Part shown: in pieces, positions 17,697 to 25,803 of the stretch | Position numbering within the stretch: the first letter of the stretch is position 1 | Layout: each line of letters starts with the position of its first letter | Origin: Pseudonocardia kujensis | GTDB lineage: Bacteria; Actinomycetota; Actinomycetes; Mycobacteriales; Pseudonocardiaceae | Assembly (NCBI RefSeq): GCF_021283305.1 | Contig: NZ_JAJSOK010000004.1 | Coordinates: forward strand, 173,304-237,303 | Reading direction: 5' to 3' | DNA: 64,000 nucleotides | Notes under the pieces: model-generated | The model's input: only the letters and a program-made list of their open reading frames with translations | What the model was told of the DNA's origin: nothing | The model's database searches: none | Made by a program: the position numbers and the translations under genes

Positions 17697-18398
17697 TCAC
17701 GCGGTGGTCCGGAGGGCCTCGACAGCGGTCAGGATGAACCGGAGCACGTCGTCGGGGTGGGAGACCATCGCGACGTGGTTCGTCGCGACCTCGACGGTCG
17801 TGGCGTTCATGCGGGCGGCGAACTGACGCTGGGCCTCGGGCGGGATGGCCTGGTCGCCGTCGGCGACCAGGAACCACGACGGGAGCGTCCGCCAGGCCGG
17901 CACGCCCATGACCTCCTCGACCGCCGACCAGGACAGCGGCTGCTGCACCGCGTACATGACGCGGGCCTTCGTCGGGTCGACGTCGGCGGCGAAGTGGTTG
18001 ACGAAGTCGTCCTCGGGGAGCCAGGCGAAGCCCTGCTCGTCGACCTGCAGGTGCGCCAGCGCCGGACCCGGGGGGCCCTGCGCGAGCAGCTTGCCGATCG
18101 ATTCGCCCTCGTCCAGCCCGAACGCCGCGATGTAGACCAGGCCGACGACGTTCGGGGCGTCCGTACCCAGCGCGGTGACGATCTGCCCGCCGTAGGAGTG
18201 GCCGGCGACGACGGTCGGACCGTCCTGGCGGGCCAGCACCTGGCGGAGCCGGGCGACGTCGGCCGCCAGGGAGGTCTCCGGGAACTGGGGCGCGGTGACG
18301 GTGTAGCCCTCGGCTTGCAGGCGCTCGACGACCGCGCTCCAGCAGGAGCCGTCGGCCCACGCACCATGGACGAGGACGATGTTCGGACGGCCACTCAT
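17697..18398 (-). CDS. Alpha/beta-hydrolase (EstC/salicylate-esterase-like)
   Basis: A 233-residue alpha/beta-hydrolase. The oxyanion HG motif IVLVHGAWADGSCW is at the N-terminus. The nucleophile elbow VVAGHSYGGQIV gives Ser in G-H-S-Y-G. The acid LVADGDQAIPP and the late histidine ATNHVAMVSHPDDV complete the triad. This compact type resembles plant methyl-salicylate esterases and EstC; the substrate is unknown. The ATG at 18398 follows AAGGAA by a short gap. A small hypothetical gene lies 79 bp upstream on the same strand. Confidence 0.85.
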   Translation of the reverse strand: MSGRPNIVLVHGAWADGSCWSAVVERLQAEGYTVTAPQFPETSLAADVARLRQVLARQDGPTVVAGHSYGGQIVTALGTDAPNVVGLVYIAAFGLDEGESIGKLLAQGPPGPALAHLQVDEQGFAWLPEDDFVNHFAADVDPTKARVMYAVQQPLSWSAVEEVMGVPAWRTLPSWFLVADGDQAIPPEAQRQFAARMNATTVEVATNHVAMVSHPDDVLRFILTAVEALRTTA

Positions 18399-18477
18399 GG
18401 TGTTCCTTTCCCGGTATCCGTTGTGAGCGCGTGCTGAGCGGGAGGAGGCCCGCTCCCCGCAGAGCCACGGGGATCGG

Positions 18478-18816
18478 TCAGGGGGTCGGCGGGTTCGTGT
18501 CCGTCGGGTCGGCGCGTGCGCCGGCGTGGTCACGCCCGGTCGTCGCGGCCTCGAGCTCGGGGAGGTAGCGCAGCACGTGCCCCGACAGATCGGCGGCCGC
18601 CGACACCACGCCGTGCGTGAGCACGTCGTCCCTCTGGCGGATCTCACCGGCGAGGCTCTCGAGCAGCCGGGCGATCGCGGACAGGACGTACTCGCCCGGG
18701 AAGCGCGCGCCGAAGATCTGCTCGGGCCGCGAGCCGCGCAGTGTCGTCGCCGCTTCCTCGAGCAGGGCCGGATCACCGCGGAGGGCCCAGCGATTCGGGG
18801 AGTCTTCCGTGCCCAT
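18478..18816 (-). CDS. Conserved hypothetical helical protein, 112 residues
   Basis: I do not recognise the family. The protein is mostly helical: LLEEAATTLRGSRPEQI, then YVLSAIARLLESLAGEI and GVVSAAADLSGHVLRYLPEL, followed by a Pro/Asp/Thr tail of 20 residues. There is no signal peptide or membrane segment. The ATG at 18816 has no strong ribosome site, so the start is uncertain. Codon use matches real genes in the window. It is upstream of, and in line with, the alpha/beta-hydrolase. Confidence 0.6.
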   Translation of the reverse strand: MGTEDSPNRWALRGDPALLEEAATTLRGSRPEQIFGARFPGEYVLSAIARLLESLAGEIRQRDDVLTHGVVSAAADLSGHVLRYLPELEAATTGRDHAGARADPTDTNPPTP

Positions 18817-19111
18817 GGGGCATTCGACTCTGCGCGCCGAACGGGCCTCATCACCCGCCACGGGTGAGGAGTCGAGACGGTGCCCTCGGGGCGAGGCCGG
18901 GGGCGACCACCGCGAGCAGGGGCAGGAGGCGCGTGCTCGGGGGTGCGGCGTCGTCACCTGGCGTGGCCGATCCTGGTCACCGGGTGTTCGGCGCCGCGAA
19001 AACCTCGACATCGCGCTGCCCAACCTGGACACGGTGTTCGGCGGGGCGGCGTGCCCGGGAACCTCCGGGCTGCGGGTCCTCACCCTTCGTTCGGAACCCG
19101 CAGCGGCGCGG
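18817..19111. other. No gene seen
   Basis: This stretch between the hypothetical gene at 18478-18816 and the terminator-like hairpin at 19112 has open frames only of the kind expected from high GC. I see no conserved motif, ribosome site or repeat. Confidence 0.5.
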
Positions 19112-19138
19112 CCGTTCGTCCCCCGGGGGACGCAACGG
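19112..19138 (-). terminator. Strong GC hairpin, likely terminator of the FAD reductase gene
   Basis: CCGTT and CGTCCCCCGGGGGACG and C and AACGG form an almost continuous hairpin with a 16-bp perfect palindrome at its core and one unpaired base. It lies 59 bp beyond the stop of the reverse-strand gene at 19197-20378. There is no T-run, which is usual for terminators of very GC-rich actinobacteria. Confidence 0.5.
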
Positions 19139-19196
19139 CGCGTCTCGACCACGGGGTCGGGCGGCCGCGCCGTCACGAGGCCCCGACGGCTGCTCC

Positions 19197-20378
19197 TCAG
19201 GAGGTCGCCGGGGCGAGGAGCGGCCCTGTGGGCACGCCCGCGCGCCGCCCCGTCCCCGGCCGGACGAAGAGGGCGCCGATCGTGGCAAGGGTGCGGGCGT
19301 TTGCGGCGCCTCGTCCCAGGCCGACCTCGACGACGTCGTCGAACACCGCGCGGTCCCGCGCCGCGGCGAGCACGGCGGCGTGGACGAACCGGGGGCTGCG
19401 CATGAGACGGGCCAGCGCCGCGGTGTGCCGGTGGTGCCGGCCGAAGCAACGGCGCAGGCTCGCGCGGTGGACCGCTCCGGCCGCCGCCCCGCACAACGCG
19501 GCCTGGCCGGCGAGCACCCCGGAGGCCACGGCGTCGAAGATGCCCTCGCCGGTGAGGGGGTTGACGAGCGCCGCCGCATCGCCGGCGAGGAGCACCCGCC
19601 CGTCGGGCTGCGTGCGGCCGCCGGTCGACAGCGGCAGGCGGTGGCCCCGGACGGTCGCCGGATCGAGCTCCAGGCCCGGCAGCTGTGCGTCGAGGCCGGC
19701 GAGGAGCTCGTCGCGGCTGGTCGGCACGGTGCCGTCGAAGATCCCGTACCCGACGTTCGCCCCGCCGTCGGCGAGCGGGAAGGACCACGCGTAGGCGGGC
19801 CGGCGGCCCTCCGCGAACGCGATGTGCAACGCCCCGGGGGTCGCGGGGGTGTGCGGGCTGTAGCCCCGGACCGCCACGGCCAGCTCGCGGGGCCGGGACC
19901 CGATCCCGAGGCTGCGGCGGACGACGGAGTTGGCGCCGTCCGCGCCGATCACCGTGCGGGCGGCCGTGTCGCCGTCGAGCACGACGTGGTCGGGGTGGGC
20001 GTCGACGCGGCGCACGCGCTGCCGCCGCAGCCGGGCCCCGCGCTCGACGCACGCCGTGACCAGGGCGTCGTCGAGCACGGCCCGGGGCACGACGCGGTTC
20101 GGGCGGGCGCAGCGCCGGTCGGCGACGGCCCCGCGCGACGAGCGGACGTGCAGCCGCGGCACGGAGGCGCCGAGGCCGGCGAGGTCGGGCACGCCGAGCG
20201 CGGCGAGGAGGTCGAAGACCCCGGCGGCGACGCCGTCGCCGCACGTCTTGTCCCGCGGGAACCGGGCCGCGTCGAGCAGCAGGACACGGGCGTCGGGCCG
20301 GAGCTGGAGCACCCGCAGCGCGGCCGCGCTCCCCGCAGGTCCCGCCCCGACCACGGCGACGTCGTACATGCCGGTCAT
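19197..20378 (-). CDS. FAD-dependent oxidoreductase, geranylgeranyl-reductase-like
   Basis: A 393-residue flavoprotein of the GGR/PHBH superfamily that reduces isoprenoid double bonds or hydroxylates aromatic rings. The N-terminal dinucleotide motif is VAVVGAGPAGSAAALRVLQ, followed by FPRDKTCGDGVAAG, typical of geranylgeranyl reductases; the second FAD motif is GRVLLAGDAAALVNPLTGEG. The GDG and GDA motifs favour the reductase branch. The ATG at 20378 follows GGGGAGG by 6 nt. It diverges from the IclR gene across 143 bp. A role in menaquinone side-chain or lipid saturation is possible. Confidence 0.82.
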   Translation of the reverse strand: MTGMYDVAVVGAGPAGSAAALRVLQLRPDARVLLLDAARFPRDKTCGDGVAAGVFDLLAALGVPDLAGLGASVPRLHVRSSRGAVADRRCARPNRVVPRAVLDDALVTACVERGARLRRQRVRRVDAHPDHVVLDGDTAARTVIGADGANSVVRRSLGIGSRPRELAVAVRGYSPHTPATPGALHIAFAEGRRPAYAWSFPLADGGANVGYGIFDGTVPTSRDELLAGLDAQLPGLELDPATVRGHRLPLSTGGRTQPDGRVLLAGDAAALVNPLTGEGIFDAVASGVLAGQAALCGAAAGAVHRASLRRCFGRHHRHTAALARLMRSPRFVHAAVLAAARDRAVFDDVVEVGLGRGAANARTLATIGALFVRPGTGRRAGVPTGPLLAPATS

Positions 20379-20521
20379 CGCGACCTCCCCGCCGCCCGGG
20401 CGGAGCACCGGTGCCGCGGGCGGTAGCCCGGGACGCCGCGACCGAACCGGTCGGACCCCGCTGCGGTAGACAAGCACACACCGGGCATCCGGGCGCGGCA
20501 GACGGACGAGCGGGAGCGGAC

Positions 20522-21298
20522 ATGGCGGGTCGGGGGCGACCGACGGGCCCGACGGGCCCGGTGCTGACCCGGGGGCTCGCGCTGCTCGCCGCCTTCGGTC
20601 CGACCCGCCCGGCGATGACGCTGAGCCAGCTCGCCCGGCACACGGGGATGCCGCTGTCGACCGCGCACCGGCTGCTCGGCGAGCTCGTCGAGTGGGGCGC
20701 CCTGGAACGCGACGACACCGGCTCCTACCGCGTCGGGCTGCGGCTGTGGGAGCTCGGCGCCCTCGCCCCGCGCGGCCAGGGTCTGCGCGAACGCGCCCTG
20801 CCGTTCCTGGAGGACCTCTCCCAGATCACCCGGGAGAACGTCCAGCTCGCGGTCCGCGAGGGCACCGAGGTCGTGTTCGTCGAGCGGATCGGCGGCTCCG
20901 GCGCGGTCCCGGTGCTGACGCGCGTGGGCGGGCGGTTCGCCCTCACCGCCACCGGGGTCGGGCTCGTGCTGCTCGCGCACGCCCCCACCGAGGTGCAGGA
21001 GGACGTCCTCGGCAGCCGCCTCGAGCGGTTCACCGAGCGCACGGTCACCGACGCCGACCGGCTGCGCCGCATGCTCGCCGACGTCCGCGTGAACGGGTTC
21101 TCGATCAGCGACCGCCAGGTGACGATGGACGCGCTCTCCGTCGGCGCGCCGATCCAGGACGAGCGCGGGCAGGTCGTCGCGGCCGTCTCGCTGGTGGTCC
21201 GGCACGGCACCGCCTCACCGCACACGCTCAGCCCGCTCGTGCGGACGAGCGCCCGCGCGATCAGCCGGGCGCTCGCCGAGGGCTACCGCGCGGGCTGA
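20522..21298 (+). CDS. IclR-family transcriptional regulator
   Basis: A 258-residue regulator. The N-terminal winged helix-turn-helix covers LTRGLALLAAF to LERDDTGSYRVG (about residues 15-75), with the recognition helix in HTGMPLSTAHRLLGELV. The C-terminal effector domain shows VREGTEVVFVERIGG, FALTATGVGLVLLAHAP, and VNGFSISDRQVTMDALSVGAPI. The ATG at 20522 follows GGGAGCGGAC. It is 211 bp upstream of, and on the same strand as, the transporter/Rieske oxygenase operon and is its most likely regulator, sensing an aromatic acid. Confidence 0.9.
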   Translation: MAGRGRPTGPTGPVLTRGLALLAAFGPTRPAMTLSQLARHTGMPLSTAHRLLGELVEWGALERDDTGSYRVGLRLWELGALAPRGQGLRERALPFLEDLSQITRENVQLAVREGTEVVFVERIGGSGAVPVLTRVGGRFALTATGVGLVLLAHAPTEVQEDVLGSRLERFTERTVTDADRLRRMLADVRVNGFSISDRQVTMDALSVGAPIQDERGQVVAAVSLVVRHGTASPHTLSPLVRTSARAISRALAEGYRAG

Positions 21299-21342
21299 GG
21301 ACGCCCGACACCGCACAAATCCTTCCATTTCCCGGAAGTCGG

Positions 21343-21366
21343 GTTCGGCGCCGCCGGTCGCCGAAC
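21343..21366. promoter_or_regulatory. 8-bp-arm inverted repeat between iclR and the aromatic operon
   Basis: GTTCGGCG-CCGCCGGT-CGCCGAAC is a perfect 8-bp-arm repeat, 45 bp after the IclR stop and 144 bp before the transporter start. It could terminate the iclR message or be the regulator's operator; its place in the promoter region of the regulated operon allows either. Confidence 0.5.
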
Positions 21367-21509
21367 GCATGCTCTCGGACACCGCACCGGGACCAGACCC
21401 GGGCGGCGCCCGCCCCGGTCACCACCGACGCACGGCGGGCCCGGCGCAGACGACAACGGAGTGCTGCCATGCGTCCTCCCACCCCTCGCGATCCCGCGGG
21501 CCGGCGCCG

Positions 21510-22880
21510 ATGAGCGCCACGGTCCGGGAGCTGATCGACGAGCGGCCGATGTCCCGTTTCCAGTGGGGCGCCGTCGTGGTGTGCGTGCTGCTGAACATGC
21601 TCGACGGCTTCGACGTGCTGGTCATGGCCTTCACGGGCAAGTCCGTCGCCGCCGACTGGGGTCTCAACGGTGCCCAGCTCGGCCTGCTGCTCTCCGCCGG
21701 CCTGATCGGTATGGCCGTCGGCTCGATGGTCGTGGCCCCGTGGGCGGACCGGCTCGGCCGGCGCCCGATCGTGCTCGGCTGCCTCGCCGTCGCGGCCGCC
21801 GCGATGCTGCTGTCGGCGGCCAGCCAGTCCCCGGCCCAGCTCGGCGTGCTCCGCGCGGTGACCGGCCTGGGCATCGGCAGCATCCTCGCCACCAGCAACG
21901 TCATCGCCGCCGAGTACGCCTCGACCCGCTGGCGCGGCCTCGCGGTCAGCCTGAACTCGACGGGCTACGCGCTCGGCGCCACCCTCGGCGGCCTGCTCGC
22001 CGCCGTGCTCATCGGCCAGTTCGGCTGGCGGGCGGTGTTCCTCGCCGGTGGCCTCGCGACCGCCGCGTCGATCCCGCTGGTCTGGTGGCGGCTGCCCGAG
22101 TCGCTGGACTTCCTCCTGGTCCGCCGCCCGGCGCGCGCCCTGGAGCGGGTCAACGGCCTGCTCGCGCGGATGCGCCACGAGCCGCTGGTCGCCCTGCCCG
22201 AGCAGACCGCGGCACCCCGGGGCGTCGGCGCCGGCTACAAGGAGCTGCTCACCCCGCGGCTGCGCCGCACCACGCTCGTGCTCTGGGTCGTCTTCTTCTG
22301 CATCATGGCGGGCTTCTACTTCGTGACGAGCTGGACGCCGACCCTGCTGGTCGAGGCCGGCCTCTCCCCCACCGCCGGGATCGCCGGCGGCACCCTGCTC
22401 AACGTCGGCGGGATCTTCGGCGCCGCGCTGCTCGGCCTGCTGGCAGCGAAGTTCGCCCTGCGCACCGTGCTTGCCACCTACCTGGTCGCGACGGGCGTGC
22501 TGCTGGCGGTCTTCATCGGCGCGTCGTCGTCGCTGGCCGCGGCCTTCGCGATCGCCGCCGTGATCGGCGTGTTCGTCAACGGCTGTGTCGCCGGCCTCTA
22601 CGCCCTCACCCCGACCGTCTACGACCCGGCCGTGCGCACCACGGGCGTGGGCACCGGACTGGCCATCGGTCGCGCCGGCGCGATCCTCGCCCCGACGCTC
22701 GCCGGCACGCTGCTCGACGGCGGCTGGACCCCCGAGCAGCTCTACGTCGCCTTCGGCGCGGTGTTCGTCGCGACCGCCGCCCTGCTCTTCCTCCTCCGGC
22801 TGCGCAGCACCACCGCGGACACCACCGGATCGCGCGCCGCCGGCACCACCACCGTCCGAGCCGAGGGAGCCACCTCATGA
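21510..22880 (+). CDS. MFS transporter, aromatic acid:H+ symporter family
   Basis: A 456-residue, 12-helix importer. The AAHS-family signature is visible: LLNMLDGFDVLVMAFTGKSV in helix 1, the loop 2-3 motif PWADRLGRRPIVLG, and GLGIGSILATSNVIAAEY. The second half has VTSWTPTLLVEAG and ALTPTVYDPAVRTTGVGTG. Asp in the DGFD motif of helix 1 is required for proton coupling in this family. It would bring in benzoate-, vanillate- or related substrates for the oxygenase encoded next. The ATG at 21510 has a weak ribosome site. The stop overlaps the oxygenase start in ATGA. Confidence 0.9.
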   Translation: MSATVRELIDERPMSRFQWGAVVVCVLLNMLDGFDVLVMAFTGKSVAADWGLNGAQLGLLLSAGLIGMAVGSMVVAPWADRLGRRPIVLGCLAVAAAAMLLSAASQSPAQLGVLRAVTGLGIGSILATSNVIAAEYASTRWRGLAVSLNSTGYALGATLGGLLAAVLIGQFGWRAVFLAGGLATAASIPLVWWRLPESLDFLLVRRPARALERVNGLLARMRHEPLVALPEQTAAPRGVGAGYKELLTPRLRRTTLVLWVVFFCIMAGFYFVTSWTPTLLVEAGLSPTAGIAGGTLLNVGGIFGAALLGLLAAKFALRTVLATYLVATGVLLAVFIGASSSLAAAFAIAAVIGVFVNGCVAGLYALTPTVYDPAVRTTGVGTGLAIGRAGAILAPTLAGTLLDGGWTPEQLYVAFGAVFVATAALLFLLRLRSTTADTTGSRAAGTTTVRAEGATS

Positions 22881-23941
22881 GCACCATCCCCCGCAACCAG
22901 TGGTACGTCGCCGCGTACGGCTCCGAGATCCGCCACGAGCTGTTCGCCCGCACGATCTGCGACGAGCCGATCCTGTTCTGGCGCACCGGGTCCGGCGAGG
23001 TCGTCGCCAACTCCGACCGCTGCGTGCACCGCCGCTTCCCGCTCTCCCAGGCCCCGTCCCGTCTCGTCGACGACAAGGTCGTCTGCGGCTACCACGGCTT
23101 CACCTACGGCGGCGACGGCAAGTGCGTCGCCGTGCCCGGCCAGACCCGCGTGCCGCGCACCGCCCGGCTCACCCCGTACCCGGTCGTCGAGCTCGACTCG
23201 CTGGTCTGGATCTGGATCGGCGACCCCGCCCTGGCCGACCCGACCCGCATCCCCCGCGCGACCTACCTGGCCTCGCCGGCCTTCACCACGGTCCGCGGGA
23301 TGGAGCCGCTGCAGGCCCGCTTCTCGCTGCTGGTCGACAACCTGCTCGACCTGTCGCACGAGACCTACCTGCACGGCGGCTACATCGGCACCCCCGAGGT
23401 CGCCTCGACCCCGATCTCCACCGAGGTCGACGACGAGGCCGGCATCGTCTACGTCTCCCGGCACATGGACGACGCGGAGTGCCCGCCCTTCTACGCGAGG
23501 TCCACCGGCCTGCAGGGGCGCATCGCCCGCTGGCAGGACATCGAGTACACCCCGCCGTGCCTGTACAAGCTGCACAGCCGGATCGCGCCCGTCGGCTCCG
23601 TCCCGAACCCCGACGGCACCGACCCCGACGCCTTCCACGTCGAGGTCGTCTACGCGATCACCCCCGAGACCGAGCACTCCACGCACGACTTCTGGATGGT
23701 CGCCCGGGACTTCGCGCTCGACGACGAGGAGGTCTCGGCCTTCCTCGCCGAGAACAACCGGACCGTGGTGCTGCAGGACGTCGAGGCCCTCGACGTGCTC
23801 GAGCAGGTGATCCAGGGCGAGCCGGAGGGCTATCAGGAGCTCTCGATCAACATCGACACCGGCGGCCTGGCCGCGCGCCGCATGCTCGCCCGGATGGTCG
23901 GGCAGGCCCCGCGGAACGCGCCGGCGGCCCCCGCCCGATGA
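22877..23941 (+). CDS. Rieske non-heme iron oxygenase, vanillate O-demethylase-type
   Basis: A 354-residue oxygenase component. The Rieske [2Fe-2S] ligands are C-x-H in RCVHRRFPL and C-x2-H in VVCGYHGFTY. The mononuclear iron site is NLLDLSHETYLHGG, two His plus a later carboxylate. The start MSTIPRNQWYVAAY is typical of VanA-like demethylases. It would remove a methyl group from an aromatic O-methyl ether or hydroxylate a ring, taking electrons from the reductase at 24194-25156. It overlaps its neighbours by ATGA at both ends, giving coupled translation of transporter, oxygenase and small protein. The true substrate is unproven. Confidence 0.88.
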   Translation: MSTIPRNQWYVAAYGSEIRHELFARTICDEPILFWRTGSGEVVANSDRCVHRRFPLSQAPSRLVDDKVVCGYHGFTYGGDGKCVAVPGQTRVPRTARLTPYPVVELDSLVWIWIGDPALADPTRIPRATYLASPAFTTVRGMEPLQARFSLLVDNLLDLSHETYLHGGYIGTPEVASTPISTEVDDEAGIVYVSRHMDDAECPPFYARSTGLQGRIARWQDIEYTPPCLYKLHSRIAPVGSVPNPDGTDPDAFHVEVVYAITPETEHSTHDFWMVARDFALDDEEVSAFLAENNRTVVLQDVEALDVLEQVIQGEPEGYQELSINIDTGGLAARRMLARMVGQAPRNAPAAPAR

Positions 23942-24177
23942 GCGGCGGCATCCCGGAGGCCCCGCCCGTCCTGGGCGGCGACCGCGTCTACCGCATCCAC
24001 TGGGTCCTCGGCACCGACCGGCTCCGCGCGGTCTGCCACTGCGGCAGCGAGCGGATCTTCGAGGACCCGGTGGAGCTGTGGGAGTGGCTGCTCGCCCACC
24101 CGGACGGTCACGAGCCCGCCGCCGTTCCCGCCCCCTCGCCCGAACCCGCCCCGGCCCGCGAACCCGCGCCGGCCTGA
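23938..24177 (+). CDS. 79-residue Cys/His protein inside the oxygenase operon
   Basis: The ATG overlaps the oxygenase stop as ATGA, which strongly supports expression. Residues 15-60 look folded and conserved in type: YRIHWVLGTDRLRAVCHCGS, then EDPVELWEWLLAHPDGHE. The CHC motif and nearby histidines could bind a metal or an Fe-S cluster. The last 20 residues are a proline/alanine/glutamate repeat (PAPSPEPAP and variants). I do not know a function for this family. The position between oxygenase and reductase suggests an assembly or electron-transfer helper, by inference only. Confidence 0.75.
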   Translation: MSGGIPEAPPVLGGDRVYRIHWVLGTDRLRAVCHCGSERIFEDPVELWEWLLAHPDGHEPAAVPAPSPEPAPAREPAPA

Positions 24178-24193
24178 GCCACCGAGGAGACCC

Positions 24194-25156
24194 ATGCCGA
24201 GCGAGACGACCGAGCCCGAGCTCGACCTCGTCCTGGAGAAGAAGGAGACCCTCGCCGACGGCGTCGTGCAGCTGACCCTGCGCGACCCCGCCGGCGCCGA
24301 CCTGCCCGCCTGGGCGCCCGGGGCGCACGTCGACCTGGTGCTCACCGGGGACCTGACCCGGCAGTACTCGCTCTGCGGCGACCCGGCCGAGCGCTCCGTG
24401 ATGCAGGTCGCCGTGCTGCGCGAACCTGCCGGTCGCGGCGGCTCGGCCCACGTCCACGACGAGCTGGCCGAGGGCGACACCGTGCGGGTCCGCGGGCCGC
24501 GCAACCACTTCGCGCTCGTCGACGCCCCGCGCTACCTGTTCCTGGCCGGCGGCATCGGCATCACGCCGATCCTGCCGATGGTCGCCGCGGCCGAGGCCGC
24601 CGGCGCCGACTGGCGGCTCGTCTACGGCGGTCGCAGCCGCGCGTCGATGGCCTTCCGCGACCGGCTTGAGGAGCGGTACCCCGACCGGGTCGACGTCCGG
24701 CCGCAGGACGAGACGGGGCTGCTCGACCTGGCCGCCCTGCTCGGCGAGCCGGCCGCGGACACGGCGGTCTACTGCTGCGGCCCCGAGCCGCTGCTGGCCG
24801 CCGTCGAGGAGCGGTGCGCCGCCTGGCCCGCCGGTTCCCTGCACCTGGAGCGGTTCGCGCCCAAGGCCGGCGCGGACGACGGGCCGCGGGAGGCCTTCGA
24901 GGTCGAGCTCGCGCAGACCGGCACCACGCTGACCGTGCCGGCGGACCGGTCGATCCTCGAGGTGGTGGAGGAGGCCGGCGTCGGGATCCTCTCGTCGTGC
25001 CGCGAGGGCACCTGCGGGACGTGCGAGACCGGGGTGCTCGAGGGCGTCCCGGACCACCGCGACTCGGTGCTCACCGCCGAGGAGCAGGCCGAGAACGACG
25101 CGATGATGATCTGCGTGTCCCGCTCCTGCTCGGCCCGGCTGGTCCTCGACCTCTGA
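24194..25156 (+). CDS. Ferredoxin reductase, vanillate O-demethylase VanB-type
   Basis: A 320-residue phthalate-dioxygenase-reductase-like protein that passes electrons from NAD(P)H via flavin and a plant-type [2Fe-2S] cluster to the Rieske oxygenase. The flavin motif is RQYSLCGDP, the nucleotide-binding motif LAGGIGITPILPM, with YCCGPEPLL downstream. The cluster ligands are in SCREGTCGTCETGV plus a distal Cys in MICVSRSCSA. The ATG at 24194 follows GAGGAG. It is the last gene of the operon, 16 bp after the small protein; a hairpin follows. Confidence 0.9.
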   Translation: MPSETTEPELDLVLEKKETLADGVVQLTLRDPAGADLPAWAPGAHVDLVLTGDLTRQYSLCGDPAERSVMQVAVLREPAGRGGSAHVHDELAEGDTVRVRGPRNHFALVDAPRYLFLAGGIGITPILPMVAAAEAAGADWRLVYGGRSRASMAFRDRLEERYPDRVDVRPQDETGLLDLAALLGEPAADTAVYCCGPEPLLAAVEERCAAWPAGSLHLERFAPKAGADDGPREAFEVELAQTGTTLTVPADRSILEVVEEAGVGILSSCREGTCGTCETGVLEGVPDHRDSVLTAEEQAENDAMMICVSRSCSARLVLDL

Positions 25157-25164
25157 CGGGTCCT

Positions 25165-25186
25165 GCCGGGCCTGGTTGTGCCCGGC
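25165..25186 (+). terminator. Hairpin after the aromatic operon
   Basis: GCCGGGC-CTGGTTGT-GCCCGGC forms a 7-bp perfect stem with an 8-nt loop, 8 bp after the reductase stop. There is no T-run, but the place and strength fit a terminator. Confidence 0.55.
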
Positions 25187-25281
25187 TCGGCTCCGGTAGC
25201 GGCCGGCGGGTCAGCCTCCCGGTCTCCGGGCGCGGAGCCCTACGCTCTCGGTCCCGCGCTGTGGACCTGCTGAGAAGTCCG

Positions 25282-25305
25282 GTAACGATGTTGTGAAAGG
25301 GGTAC
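25282..25305 (+). promoter_or_regulatory. Possible SigB/SigF-type promoter before the GlsB-like gene
   Basis: GTAACG (25282-25287), 12 bp, GGGTAC (25300-25305) resembles the general-stress consensus GTTTAA-N12-14-GGGTAT, with a good -10 and a partial -35. The next gene belongs to a family often stress-induced. The match is weak at -35. Confidence 0.3.
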
Positions 25306-25339
25306 ACCGGGGTCACGGCCTCACGCGGAGGAGAACGCC

Positions 25340-25627
25340 ATGACCGTCACCGGCATCATCTCGGCCATCGTCGTCGGCCTCGTCATCGGAGCCCTGGGCC
25401 GCCTGGTGGTGCCCGGGCGCCAGCACATCCCGATCTGGCTGACCATCGTGATCGGCATCGTGGCCTCGTTCGTCGGCTCGTACCTGGCCGGCCTGTTCGG
25501 TTACCACAACGCCGGCGGCGGGTTCCCGTGGCTCCTGCTGGTCATCCAGGTGGTCGTCGCGGCCATCGGCGTCAGCCTCGCCTCGGGCGCCTACGGCCGG
25601 CGGAGGCGCGGGATGCTGCGCCGCTGA
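25340..25627 (+). CDS. GlsB/YeaQ/YmgE-family small membrane protein
   Basis: A 95-residue protein with three hydrophobic helices: IISAIVVGLVIGALGRLVVPG, the central WLTIVIGIVASFVGSYLAG, and WLLLVIQVVVAAIGVSLASG, ending in an Arg-rich cytoplasmic tail. The glycine spacing in helices 1 and 2 is the family mark. These are general-stress membrane proteins of unknown mechanism. The ATG at 25340 has GGAGGAG just upstream. It is monocistronic. Confidence 0.88.
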   Translation: MTVTGIISAIVVGLVIGALGRLVVPGRQHIPIWLTIVIGIVASFVGSYLAGLFGYHNAGGGFPWLLLVIQVVVAAIGVSLASGAYGRRRRGMLRR

Positions 25628-25803
25628 ACCGGCGCTGATCCGGCGCCGAACCGGCTCCCGGACGACGGCCGGTCCCACCCCCGCGGGGCCGGCCGCCAAG
25701 CCGGGCGCGTCGCCGACGACGTCGACCGCCCGGCTCGTAGGCTCGGTCCCGTGCACGACCCGGTCACCACGCCCCCCGAGCATCCCGGACCCGACCACGC
25801 GAC

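Noticed and set aside
18817..19196. A gene in the gap before the FAD reductase end
   Set aside because: Open frames on both strands lack ribosome sites and recognisable motifs; a strong terminator-like hairpin lies inside it.
25641..25803. Integrase attachment site near the recombinase
   Set aside because: No tRNA gene, long direct repeat or inverted core was found on either side.
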